Shown here: one piece after another, positions 13,262 to 24,429 of the stretch
How the letters are laid out: each line of letters opens with the position of its first letter
Numbering within the stretch: position 1 is the first letter of the stretch
Source: Pyrrhosoma nymphula
Taxonomy: Eukaryota; Arthropoda; Insecta; Odonata; Coenagrionidae
NCBI GenBank assembly: GCA_963573305.1
Contig: OY754332.1
Location: 137,633,977-137,697,976 of the forward strand
DNA length: 64,000 nucleotides
Direction: 5' to 3'
Position numbers and translations under genes: made by a program
Notes under the pieces: generated by a model
Databases searched by the model: none
Told to the model about the DNA's origin: nothing
The model's input: only the letters and a program-made list of their open reading frames with translations

Positions 13262-13332
13262 TGTGGCATAGCGTAGTGGTCTGCGCATTGGCTCGGGCAG
13301 ACAAAGGTTCGTGGTTCCGTTCCCCGACCAGG
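13262..13332 (+). repeat. tRNA-like SINE head
   Basis: GTGGCATAGCGTAGTGGT resembles an A box and AAAGGTTCGTGGTTCCG a B box, spaced about as in a tRNA and followed by CCCCGACCAGGC. The arms do not fold into a full cloverleaf. I read it as the tRNA-derived head of a SINE rather than a tRNA gene. Its 3' body and tail are not clearly delimited. Confidence 0.5.
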
Positions 13333-13562
13333 CTGATTTTTTCTCATGACAACGTTAGGTAGCGCATCTCATCACCGTATTTTGGCAGTATGAAAAACTT
13401 CGCATTCACAGCTAAGCATAGCTTAAATGCTGTAATAGGATTCATGCACATGGGTTGTAACTTATTTGAAGTACTTTTTTTCCACCTGCGTTGCCATCCT
13501 TGACGGCAAGGCAAGGACATCTATTCCCCTTGTATCCTCCAATTTTTCCATAAAAATTAGGA

Positions 13563-13625
13563 AGCCTCGGTAGCATGGTGATCTGCTTATTTGCCTAGCA
13601 AGCCAAATCCGCGATCAAATCAATC
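13563..13625 (+). repeat. tRNA-like SINE head, second copy
   Basis: GCCTCGGTAGCATGGTGATCTG is an A-box-like start and AAATCCGCGATCAAATC a decayed B box. It shares the GGTAGCATGGTG phrase with the minus-strand copy near 7070. It lies about 300 bp after another tRNA-like unit. Confidence 0.45.
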
Positions 13626-13639
13626 CGCCGTACAGGCCG

Positions 13640-15465
13640 ATTTTATCATCAAGGCAGTTTTAGCGTACTCTATCGCCGTACTTTCGACAGTTTTAAAATC
13701 ATTGCATATCAAAGTAGTACCACTTCATAGAATTCTGAGACAACGATTTCACACGTCTTCAATGGTAATTACTACCAACGTATATTACATATACTACCTA
13801 CTTACAAATATACTTAACTGTAAATAGAGATGACTATCTTAAAACTAAAAACAAGCTCTGGTGGCATGCTCTTTTGTGTAAATTAAAGACTGGTATCCAT
13901 GTGATTTTCCATGCTTCGGAGGAGATATCCTCTCATATTCCTGCATAGTACACGTTATGAATGGTTTAAAAATCATCATAGATTCTACGCCACATTCCTC
14001 CTGAAACCTAGAACAATTATTCGACTCGTACATTTTCTTAACCGTAAAACGTGAACCCACACTTATTTTAAGTCGTCCCTAGCCACACTCTTTTTGTTTT
14101 TCCTTTCGGATGGCATTAATTTTCCTTCACGTTTTCATGTGAGTATTCTACCGCTAACAGGGAGAACTTCATTGAAAATTAAAACAAGTTTTTGTCTCTT
14201 GTCTTGAATTTTCGGATAAACGATCTCATTTATACTTATATCGTCACTGAGAGGAGACTTCCACGATCTGAGAGCATTGCAATCGATCGGTCGTAAAATG
14301 ATATCGTGATGACGGCAGCTATCAGAGGAAAGCCTTATTTCACAATGCTTGACATTAAAAAAGCCCCCGAATTCTCTATGAACCATCATTTATATCAATC
14401 GTAATTTTAATTATCATGGCCATTAATCCGACATCACCTACCGTACGTGCGCTACTGTTGAGATGATGCCTTCACAAAGGGCGTGGACACAAGACATCAT
14501 ACTCCACAGTCATGTTGAATTATCGAAGTACTGAACCCTTTCGCCATACGACTAGGCGATAATTTACAATGGCCTCGATCAAAAACAGCGTACACAGTAA
14601 CTCCTTGCACGGAATAAAAGATTACCTTTAGAAAAATTAGAGGTATGTATCAAATTAAATTTAATATTCATTTATTTTCACATCAAAGAAAACGAGATTG
14701 CCACCTGGGCTCTCATTTTTATTCTAGTTTTCGCCTTTAGTGACTTCAAAGTTTTCACCTCAATGATAATAAACCTAAAGTAAGCCCCATGAATCTAAAA
14801 CTTCGCCTGGGAATGACTTTCGAAATGTTTCTAGCATTATTAATAATTCAGCACCCTAATGAGTCAAGAATTTGAGATGATGCAGTCGACACTGTTCTAT
14901 AGCGCGCTCCACATTTAGTTGACAGTGTGGGGCTTATGTAGAACGCTGTTGCCAAGCTTCCGCTCCTAAGGCGGAATCCTGACTACATAGGCAACCACTA
15001 ATAAATCCGCCCCAAAATTATTTAGTTTCAAAGAAGTGTTTAATTTTGCACATAATGACTCATGGAGATGAAATTTTGCTATGCACAGGTTACATGAATT
15101 ACCGGAAAATATAGTAAACATTTTGTTTTCAAAATCCCGTAATTTTTTAAATATAAGTTGCGTATATAAACTGAATAATGAAATGGAAAATTTTAATTCT
15201 TAACGCTTCATTATAAGTCTCATTCACCTCGCGTTTCGATAATTTACAGCATTATTAATGCCATGGGTTTCGAAAATACAGACGTTTACGTAAATATGAA
15301 GGCTAGGGATCGATTTATTTCGAGAATGCTAAGGAAATGTGGGGCATTGCCATGCCTGAATAAGGAAAAACTTTCCGATAATGCCACGAGAGATTTGTGG
15401 GTGAGAAAAACTTATGCCAAAGGTCGCCAGTGATGTCGACTCTCCCCTTTTTGCTTGAGGCACAA
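13640..15465. other. Anonymous AT-rich sequence
   Basis: No recognisable coding sequence or element boundary. A short hairpin, TCCGC-TCCTAAG-GCGGA, lies near 14960. Confidence 0.4.
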
Positions 15466-15504
15466 AATGGTGGGAAGGGGTCACAGTGACCCCTTCCCAC
15501 CATT
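15466..15504. repeat. Perfect 39-bp palindrome (19-bp arms, 1-nt centre)
   Basis: AATGGTGGGAAGGGGTCAC is followed by a single A and then its exact reverse complement. There is no mismatch and essentially no loop. It sits 9 bp before the first copy of a direct repeat (15514). Such a tight perfect palindrome could extrude as a cruciform, reflect recent template switching, or be an assembly or library artefact. Confidence 0.95.
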
Positions 15505-15513
15505 CTTTCCCAT

Positions 15514-15605
15514 CCCATCTTTCAGAGCCTGAGACGGGAATCGGAGGAATGGATTCGACCGTACGGCGTTACGTGTTGGAAAAGCATTTCAGTAATTAAA
15601 ATAAG
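15514..15605. repeat. Direct repeat, copy 1 (~92 bp)
   Basis: It runs from CCCATCTTTCAGAGCCTGAG to CATTTCAGTAATTAAAATAAG and matches 16011-16104 with about ten differences, the main cluster near GTACGGCGTTACG versus GTATCTGGCGAAACG. The copies lie about 500 bp apart in the same orientation. This could be a segmental duplication, or short terminal repeats of an element in between, though no element coding is seen. Confidence 0.85.
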
Positions 15606-16010
15606 GGTCAGCTCTTCTGGGGCCCTTGAGTGCGGGAAATAAAAAATAATAATCTCTTATTGCCCTTGTCCCTCATATATTGTCGAGTTATTTCGAACTT
15701 CTCATTTGAGCAAATCTTTTTTCCTGTTTTCTTATTATCATAAATTTTAATGTGATGATAAAATATACCACACCCCCTAAACTTCCCGTTCCCTTGCCAC
15801 GACCGCCGTGTCCGAATCACCCTTCATAGTTTATCCAGACTGGATCACTGGACGCCGTCTCTCCCTCCTCCTTTCAAGGTTCCCCTTCTGCTTGCGCCTC
15901 CCATAAGCATCTTGAGCCCCTTCTCCATCCCCGTTCATTATCCAATGAGTACCCGGGCCTGACGCCAATTACCAAGGTCCTTTTACTTACCTTGCCTTAG
16001 GCTAAACCCT
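15606..16010. other. Segment between the two direct repeats
   Basis: 405 bp without recognisable coding. The first half is AT-rich (15640-15770); the second is pyrimidine-rich (CTCCCTCCTCCTTTC near 15860). No retroviral-type primer-binding site or polypurine tract is evident next to the repeats, so an LTR interpretation is weak. Confidence 0.45.
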
Positions 16011-16104
16011 CCCATCTTTCAGAGCCTGAGACGAGAATCGGAGGAATGGATTCCACCGTATCTGGCGAAACGAGTTGGAACAGCATTTCAGTAATTAAAA
16101 TAAG
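16011..16104. repeat. Direct repeat, copy 2 (~94 bp)
   Basis: Second copy of the 15514-15605 sequence. It ends in AAAATAAG and is abutted immediately by the foldback unit at 16105. In copy 1 the same end is followed by unrelated sequence, so the foldback lies exactly at the repeat edge. Confidence 0.85.
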
Positions 16105-16265
16105 CTGCAGTAGTTGTACTAGCCATTAATATTTAATGCGCAATAATACACGACGCGTGTTTCAACGCTTAGGGCGTCATCATCAGGTATGTCATTATAC
16201 CTGATGATGATGCCCTTAGCGTTGAAAGACGGGTTGTAGTACAGTGGACAGTACAACTACTGCAG
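16105..16265. repeat. Foldback unit with two opposed hammerhead-like cores
   Basis: The ends are CTGCAGTAGTTGTACT and its reverse complement. The inner 31-bp arms, from TTTCAACGC to ATCAGGTAT, differ at two positions around a 6-nt loop (GTCATT). On the minus strand the left arm reads CTGATGA, T, GACGC-CCTAA-GCGTT, GAAA, then CACG-CGT-CGTG and TA, which fits hammerhead core, stem II, GAAA, stem III and cleavage dinucleotide UH. The right arm on the plus strand carries a diverged copy. No convincing stem I is seen. Similar in size and design to 2394-2549. Confidence 0.7.
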
Positions 16266-16569
16266 TTTAATGTAACTACGGGGGAATAGACGCTGCAGGT
16301 GACCTGGAGCAGCAACTTAAATCCCCGTAGGCTACCCCAGACCCAACCTCCCTCCCAAACATTTGAGGGTGCCATAAACTCTGGGAAGTAGGATAAGACG
16401 TCAAGCGATCCAAACGAACAAGGAAATACCAAAATATCCCACAACCCACCGCCAATTTTCCAATCTTGAAAATGATTCCAGCACGAAACATTTTCGGGTT
16501 TGCTCAATTATCTATTACCAATTGTAATTGTCTTTCGATTCAGTGATTTACCAACAAACTTAGTTATTA
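16266..16569. other. Non-coding segment with a ~35-bp tandem duplication
   Basis: At 16539-16605, GATTCAGTGATT..AACAAAC..TTATT appears twice in tandem with several differences, overlapping the 3' end of the transposase remnant. The rest carries no recognisable feature. Confidence 0.5.
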
Positions 16570-17219
16570 TTTTGATTCAGTGATTAAGCAACAAACGCAT
16601 TTATTAGGTGATTTTATTTCTTTATCGCGCCATACCATGTTTATCGTCTGTCCAACATTGATCCACATCTCGTCTGTGTACACGATCTCCCGTCAGTCAC
16701 GGTATACTCACATATACTTTTTCAACAGTCTTAAAATAATAATGAAGCCAACGAATAATATCGTCTCTTTCAATAAGCATGATTCGTCTGCCAAGGCGTT
16801 TGTATACGAAGCCTATGTCAACAAGAAGACGGTATTACTAGGTCTTCTTGAAATTAGGAAGATCCTTTTGTATATCTACGGAGTTTAAAATGGTTTTCAG
16901 AGTTGGAGAAAACTTTTCATGATTGATTCATGAATTTTCCGGCGAAGTCCCAATCTTTCGAAATCATCATACATCACTGTTCTCGCATTCTTAAAAGGTT
17001 GCTTATTTTTTCGTTTTCGATTGAGTAACCAATGCATCGCGGGATGCTTCCTTTCTTACCCTGTAGATAGTAGACTGTGAGCACCCAGTGTCTTTCGAAG
17101 TATCTTTGCAGGCTTCAGCGGCATTGAGCGATTTGTTGAAATATTTCAACATTAAACACCATTTCTCTTTCACGACTTCTCAACTTCTCCCCTTTCCTCC
17201 TCCTCTTAGTTTCGGACAT
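16570..17219 (-). pseudogene. Broken Tc1/mariner (IS630)-related DDE transposase
   Basis: Reading from 17219 leftward, MSETKRRRKGEKLRS starts a basic N-terminus. After one frameshift near 17150, LKYFNKSLNAAEACKDT and TGCSQSTIYRVRKEAS follow: a helix-turn-helix of the type that precedes DDE_3 transposases. Next come FKNARTVMYDDFERLGLRR, then after stops DIGFVYKRLGRRIMLIERD and IIRWLHYYFKTVEK. Finally VYTDEMWINVGQT contains the first catalytic aspartate (codon 16672-16674). The second Asp and the third acidic residue are missing because the frame decays before 16570. No terminal inverted repeats are seen. Clearly dead; the family call rests on motif order. Confidence 0.75.
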
Positions 17220-17229
17220 GACGATAGCA

Positions 17230-19842
17230 CACTGTTGGAAATAAATTGATCTGGAAGATACTCCACAGTGCTGTTGAACTATTCTGCACACGACGCACCA
17301 CTTGTTCACGCATAGAAATCTGATGAGAAACCAAACGCCTTCGCCCATTCATTCCCTGGTCCCTTAAACCGACGGGTCGCTTCTCATGCAGATGTTTTAT
17401 GGCATCTTCTCAACGAAACTTCTAGAAATACCCAATATACACTCAGTCAAAGGCCATGCACTGAATGAGAATATCCCTCTTACGAATTCATTCGCATTTT
17501 CTGCCGAAAGACAAGTAAGACGTTTACCACTTCTTTCTTGGCTGTCGAATATTTTTGCTGAATGCTTCAGTGTTAATGTATTTTCATCAGTCGAGTTCTT
17601 GAAACTAGTATATTCTAATCAAATATATTACTACTGACTTAACTAAATGTCATTAAAAACGATATCTTTGATAGCAAAGAAGCAAGAGTAATTAAAGTAT
17701 CAAGCTCATTCTCCGACCGAGGATATCCCACGCGATAGGTTAGCTGGTAGGACAGAACGAGCGGCGGCATTATGGCGCGTCGAAAATATTTGGTGTCTCA
17801 AAAATTTATAACTCCCTTTGTAATCGAGATAGAGTTATGATTCTTTCACCAAAAACAAATATTAAGTTTTTTCTATTTTTCATACGCAGCATGTATTGAT
17901 CTATATCGAGAGATACGAAAGTTAGTGGGCGAACGCTTTTTACCTTGCAAAATTCAAAATATTCTGTCCAAAAGATATTTAAATGAATACAACAACGATG
18001 AAACTCAGTTAAAAACAAATTAAAGCTAACCGTTATGGAGGGAAACGTATGAAAAACGTTTTTTATATGTTTTAACGTCATACTGTGAATCGTTTGTCGG
18101 CAACTGGGTGAGGAAGATGAAATCAGAAGCGCTCCGTTTCTAACGGAAATTCAATGAAATATTTTTAAAACATTTATTTTAAACTAATCGATTAATTATT
18201 GCCACCACTAAATGTAGCATCTTTTTCTGCTTCAGAACGTCTTTGTATATTGCATAGCATCACACTAATTTTCCTGCTGTCATTGGCAACGTCGCACCTC
18301 CGGCCTTACGGAGAGATTCACATGGTTTAGTTAACGCTGAATCCGAGGCTTCCAAAGTAATTGTTGATTAGGGCGATGAGCAACCAAGCTTTAAATCAGT
18401 TTTATGATAAAAGAAAAAGATTTAAGATTAGATTCCAGGGATCCCGAACAAAGCGGCGTTTAACCCTCGGTCAGCACAATGAAGCTCAATATAATGATAA
18501 ATGATCCTTACTCCAGTGGCCTTACATTTTCCAAGAAATTTAAACCTTTAGCACTTTTATATTAATATCTTTATGACATGGTCATACGCGTACTTTTGCC
18601 CTTTAAAGTTTCTATCCTAAGTCCAATATCCAGTATCCTTAGTCTCATCGAACCAGTCCGAACTCAACACCCCGAGTACCTCGACTTGGAAATTCGCCGG
18701 GCAGACTTAGGCCCAGATCACTTCGATCGATACAAGGATACTCGGACCCAGTGTCATGGAACAGCAGCATAGAACTGTAAATGCATCCCCAAATATTTAA
18801 TGCTTTGATTAAAACACAGATATTATTTTTTTCACATATGCATCGCACAAATATATCCCATCATGTTACCTTTAATGGATCTAATTATTCTCTAAGTCCA
18901 ATCTGGCGCGAATGTGGCAATGTGATGTATTAAAGGCGCACCAGATTCTTTTGGCACCAGAAAAGGAGGCTGTGTATTGCTTTGCCTCACCGTACGCAGA
19001 TAAAGGTAGTATAACCTATCATACACACAGAATGCAGTTACTTAGGGCGTCAAGAGATAAACATGGATAAGTGAGCTTCTAGAGAGAATGCTGTCCCACA
19101 AAAGAACCCATATAATATTGTGAAATCACCACTCGAAGTACCGGCTTTGACACTAAAGATGAAGAGTGTTCCTTTTACGCTCATGAGATTAACATAGACT
19201 TGTGTTACACAGTACACTGGAGGTAGTAACTCCTATTGTTCTATTGAAAATACTAAATCACGTACATATATCATTCCCTCAAAAATGTGAATTCTGTTCA
19301 TCCCACACACTCAATAAACTTCCCAATGTTGTCAACACAGAAAAAGCAAGTGTAATTGGGGTAACAATGTTCAACCCCCTACTTTCGTAAGTAGCTGTGG
19401 CCTTTGCAAATCGACGAACTAAACATCGATTAAGATTTCACTTGCTCGACAATTAAATTCCCAGCAGTAAGAATAAATCACCAAAAGTATACACTCTCAA
19501 AGAAGTATGACTTTAAAAAGGTCCGAAATTATAGCTAGAAGAGGAGTATAATATCCGTCCACCGCTCTCGGACGTTCTCAAGCGCTTGACTGGGAGAAAA
19601 AAGGAAGTCCGGGTGTCGAGATTGTAGGCTAGACTAACCAATCAAAGCCTTTCAAACGCTGGACTCCTGGCATAATTTGATCCAGACGTATCATGGCAGT
19701 TCGCAAATTGGCATTCTATGGATGACACCTGAGTCACCCCCGTTTCCTAAAACTCATTCGTATTGACGCATTCAAACCCCCCTCCCCTTGCCCAGGAGAT
19801 ACAATGAAAGCGACCTCCATATTCGAGCTACAAACGCGCTTG
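17230..19842. other. Anonymous sequence
   Basis: Short frames only, none with a recognisable product. I see no SINE head, LINE tail or hairpin worth recording in this interval. Confidence 0.4.
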
Positions 19843-19884
19843 GCCACGACCCCCGAGATACACATGTATCTCGGGGGTCGTGGC
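19843..19884. repeat. Perfect 42-bp palindrome (20-bp arms, 2-nt centre)
   Basis: GCCACGACCCCCGAGATACA, then CA, then its exact reverse complement. Arms are GC-rich in an otherwise AT-rich region. No mismatch and no usable loop. Together with 15466-15504 it is one of two very clean, near-loopless palindromes in the window. Confidence 0.95.
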
Positions 19885-20990
19885 TTGGCACGCCCGCCAA
19901 GGGCTCCAACGCGGGCTCAGTAGATTAGACTATATCGTGGTCTAAGTTTTCATTTTACAATTGATTCCGATGGGGTTTAACTACACATGCTTTACCAAAG
20001 GGCGCATCAAGCACCGATTTTCCAAATACGTTTTACATGTAAATCGTCAAAATGGAATAAGCAACACGGCTAAGTTTAGCACCGCCATTCCAAAGTCCAA
20101 AAATAAAAAAAAATGCAATACGGCGGCATTTCTTGTTAATCCAAGTAAATTTTCTTAATGCTGTCATATGTCCGAGCATAGACGTACGCGTAATAATCTG
20201 AGCTGGGGAGGTTCATATTTACAATCATATTCTAAATCTGTAACCCATATTATTACTTATTGAGAAGGTGGAACGCACAACAGTTGAGAATTCGTTCCTT
20301 TTACGCAAAAAAAGATTCTTGTGATGCGGCCCTGTAAAGAAATGACAACAACTTTTTCCTGCTTGCTCGTTAGCATTGCCAACGACTATTTCTCTCGTAA
20401 GGATAGCCCATCACGTCGCACACCCTTCTTCCCTACCATACCTCCTCATCCCACGACCCGCTCTTCCACACACCACTGACAACTCACCTCCCCCGCCGCG
20501 GGCGTTTCCCAGAAAAGGGAAACTTTTTAGCCCCCCATTTTCCCCTTCATTAACGGAGGATGCTAATCAGTCAATCAGTCTCCCCACCTTTCCACTCTCA
20601 TCTCATCTCCTACCCACCATTCTTACCAATCCTTTTGCGGCACAACCCCCCACCCCCTCCGCCCCCCACCGCATCCTCCCCCGCTATCTCAATCCACTGT
20701 ACACACACAAAAACCGTCTCACTGCAACGGCGGAACGGTATGCTTTGATATCCCCAGGCACGGCCTGAACTGGTCTCTTTATCGGCGCCTTTACCTGAAT
20801 TAGCAATGACACAATGCGGCTCCACATTGACAGATATATTACCTCCTCACGATACGTTCCTTTAACCAGGCTAAGCTAAGACACTGCATGTCCACACTTC
20901 GCCTCACTTACATAGCAACATGCTTCTCTCACTTCATACATAATTCCAGTTAAACATTTTGTCGGAGCCTTAAGAACATTGTTAGCATTA
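19885..20990. other. Non-coding, pyrimidine-rich patch
   Basis: 20400-20720 is C/T-rich with CCCCCC-type runs. Open frames on both strands are an effect of base composition (Pro/Ser/His-rich). No gene call. Confidence 0.45.
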
Positions 20991-20998
20991 CCTACGAG

Positions 20999-21144
20999 CA
21001 GTGCCGGATTACCTATAAGGCAAAGTAGGCAGTTGCCTATGGGCCCCGAGATTTTTTTCCCCTTTATTTTCTTGCGACTTGTTTATTAACGTGGGTCCCG
21101 ATGATTGTATTGCCTACAGGCCCCCAAGGCCCCCTCCGACACTG
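20999..21144. mobile_element. hAT-type MITE, 146 bp, with 8-bp target duplication
   Basis: Terminal inverted repeats read CAGTGCCGGA at the left and, on the opposite strand, CAGTGTCGGA at the right. Flanks are CCTACGAG (20991-20998) and ACTACGAG (21145-21152), an 8-bp target-site duplication with one difference, as expected for hAT elements. The interior repeats TTGCCTA(T/C)(G/A)GGCCCC-like phrases near each end, and there is no coding capacity. I infer mobilisation by a hAT transposase elsewhere. One TIR mismatch and one TSD mismatch suggest moderate age. Confidence 0.75.
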
Positions 21145-21209
21145 ACTACGAGGATAGTAAATTACATGATAATTGTCCAAACTTTTTATTTTCTGACCTG
21201 ACCAGTTTC

Positions 21210-21263
21210 CATGGTCATCATTATCAAACGTGGGTCTACCTACCTTCGATAATGATGACCATG
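21210..21263. repeat. Hairpin with perfect 16-bp arms
   Basis: CATGGTCATCATTATC and its exact reverse complement are separated by 22 nt. It lies 66 bp beyond the hAT MITE, outside its target duplication. It could be a small inverted repeat of another element; transcription as a structured RNA cannot be judged from sequence. Confidence 0.85.
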
Positions 21264-21269
21264 AATTGT

Positions 21270-24200
21270 TAAATAGTAAAGTACGTAATAAAAAATAATT
21301 ACAAAGTACTTTTATCCTCGTGATACGGATGACTGCATTCCACAAAGTTAAGTCACCGACAATTGCTTCTATGCGGACTAAAAGTGGTTTTCCCCGGCAC
21401 TTCTTCATAAAGAAAACATGTAACGCTTTCGCTCTCGCTCCACACCACGAAGCGTCATTAGTGCATGCCTTCTTAATGAATAACGTGGTAGCCTTGGTGA
21501 CTGGCATTTATTAATAGCGAAAAACAAAAATATAACCGCTAGGATATGCCAAATTGAAAGGGTTGTCAGCAGAATTGCATCCGAAGGATGACTATTAACG
21601 AATATGTGCAAAAATAATTCATCGCTCAAAGCAATTAATTCGACGACAGCATCAGTTCATCAACGAAAAAAAATCTCACAGTATGTCTACGATGCAAACA
21701 TTGACACGTTTCCATCAGAGCCATGCAAAGTACCCGGAAAAGCTGAATGAACATCACGCTTGTAAAACTGATACCAAAGTGATGTGACAGCGATAATATT
21801 TACATTCATTCCTAACATATTCATAAACTAATAATAGATCAATCGAAGACATTATGATGGTATAATGAAAAACACCATGCACAAGTATTTGTAAAACCTT
21901 TACCCACAAAATCCCACTCAATGATAATCAAATGAGCAATCTCTTCCCATCAAAATGATTTTTCTAAATTAATACATTTATGATTCCACCATTCCTAACA
22001 ATAAGGTCACGCAGTGAGTTCAGGTATCTAAAAACGTCACCTAAACTATTTTTCCACATCATCATGTCCACTTTATGCGTTTTCTATATACACTGCTACG
22101 ACTAGTAGAGACTCGACTACTGCAGAACATACAATTTTAACACTCTGTAATTGGCTCTTATGCAATCTCCGAAGCCCTTTCACGATAATAAGTACGGTAA
22201 ACTATAGAACTGAACTAATGCGCTCTGGAGAACTGAAGACGTATCCTTCTTGATTATGTGTTTTTTTCTTTCGAGTTTCGGGGTCGTGCAGAGAAATCTC
22301 ACCGAGGCTAAATTCAATCAACAATTCTGTCATCACAAGTTGGAAATGATGTGAACCCGCAACCTAGAAACCATCCACTCCAACAATCTTATGATCCTTC
22401 CCGGTATTCCGGTCACATTTGCGAGTCACCAGCGATCGGGAGGGCACCGGATCGGTTAATCCGAGTTAACTCCCATGTCCTGATTGTTGACCTCTTTCAC
22501 CCGTCCAACGCATGTCTATCAACCGAATTCCGAGCCTATGAGTCACATACGCTCTTGCTACAGCTTATCTTTTTCTTAGTATAGTGTAGATAAATAGCCT
22601 CATGGAAAAATTTAATTCAGTTGCCGTTCAACCATCGCAACATTTTGCGAAGTCACACTGATCAGAAGGCGATATAGATAACATAAAATATTATGATGCT
22701 TAAAGTAGGTATCATAGAGAGAGACGCTGAGACTGGAAGTGTACATAAGTCTTTATGTCCAACGAGGATATCTGCACGACAATACTATTGTTTCATGCTT
22801 CGGGTTTCAGGCGTAAATGATGGCCGACGCATATGATGACTAAAAGATTCTAACAATGGCCAACGGAGAAACATTTTGCTTACAATTACGCGAATACAAA
22901 TAAAACCAAGATAGCTACGCCCTGTAGTGAATTGTTGCCGTCTTTTCGGGCTGATGACAAGATCAAGTCCTCAGGATAAGTTTCCTCCCACCGTCACCAT
23001 ACTTTCACTACGCAATTGATGTTAATATCACTGATGTTAACATCCTTCCATCATACACTGTATACGTATTCCACGTGACACTTTAAGGTTGATAATTGGA
23101 TTCCAGTTTATCGTACGTCTAGGATGGTTTAATTTGTACATGCAACACCACTGAAAACAACGTCTACTGCCCTTACAAGAATTTGCATTATTTTTCAAAT
23201 GATTTTCAACCTATAGTAGTACGAGTTGAACCACGAAAAAGTATTAAATTAATGAGTAATATCATAGCTAAGCATCTGGTTCCCTTGTCCAAGTCATAAT
23301 GACAAATTCAACATACTATGTCGGGATGTATTCGGAGTAATGTCGCACCGAAACGCAAACGGATGACGTAAGGTGTGATTGAAACCACAGTGTAATGACA
23401 AACCTGCGGCAAATACAGACCAAGGAGGAGAAACTTACCAGGGAAGTAAAGACATTATATCATTACCGAGAGCTCTAACAACGGAAAATGCGTACTGCCA
23501 AACATTCAATGAAGTGAGAGTAAATAACAGTAAATTATAAAAAAAACATACTGTTCATCTATTATAGTAATCGGTATAATTAGCCTAAGATTTGTGTTCC
23601 AAACCCAGTCTATAAAAATTGCAACATCTGACGACCTCCATAAAATACTTTTTAACAGGAAAAGTAGACAGGTGAGATCATTGCTATATCGATAACTCAT
23701 TGGCCTTTACCTGAATACTGTTGCCACAGAATTTGAATATATAAATTCAAGGTTTGCCCGAGGCACTTCCACAATTACGGGATACATTTGCTCCCAGCCA
23801 CATAGTTTCCAAAAAGCTGAGAAATGGACAGGGTAGTGCAAATCGAAACAATAACCGTTTCACAACTATCGGGAGTTGAACATGAGTTCGCTGCAGTCTT
23901 AAGCCACGCGCGAAAGAGAAAATACTTTAAACATTGACCCTAAATCTGTAATTCAATTTGATTTTTAGATTAGGAATTTGAGGAAACAAACCTTCATCAC
24001 ACCTGTAATTCGATTGAATGCTAACAAAAGCTTCCTTGTATCGAACATAGTTTTTCAATAATGAATAGACGATTATATGCCTTGTCGCTGACCTATGTGG
24101 CCGAGTTTAAGAAGCACGTTCTGAGGAAGCACTAAAAAATCTCATGCCAGTATAAGGAAATGTACCCAATGTACTTTTAAAAATTACTTTTATCAATGTA

Positions 24201-24420
24201 AAACTCGAAACTTAAGTCGTTATCGAACCAGAAAATCATCATGACAGTAATTGCGGAAGCTATGAATGCCAAATACCAGAGTAATGTAAACAAGACTTTT
24301 TTTCACTTTCATCCAGTCGTGTGAAAAAAATTGGAAACGCATAAAACGTTTCTATTTTTTTCCTAGGAGCCCCCCTAGGAGAGGATGTCTACTGATACGT
24401 CGTTCACATAAAAGATGTTA
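21270..24420. other. Anonymous AT-rich sequence
   Basis: No recognisable gene. A 14-bp phrase TGATGTTAA(T/C)ATCA(C) is tandemly repeated near 23020-23045. Near 24300-24335, TTTTTTTCAC and GTGAAAAAAA form 10-bp arms. A possible decayed SINE head is listed separately at 22346. Confidence 0.4.
22346..22392 (-). repeat. Possible tRNA-like SINE fragment
   Basis: On the minus strand, GATTGTTGGAGTGGATGG could be an A box and AGGTTGCGGGTTCACATCA a B box. Spacing is shorter than in a tRNA and no cloverleaf forms. Weak. Confidence 0.25.
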
Positions 24421-24429
24421 CACACTCGT

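Noticed and set aside
13262..13332. Functional tRNA gene
   Set aside because: A/B boxes are present but acceptor and anticodon stems do not pair; SINE-derived head is more likely. The same holds for the other tRNA-like units.
15514..16104. LTR retrotransposon with 93-bp LTRs
   Set aside because: No TG..CA ends, primer-binding site, polypurine tract or gag/pol remnant between the repeats.
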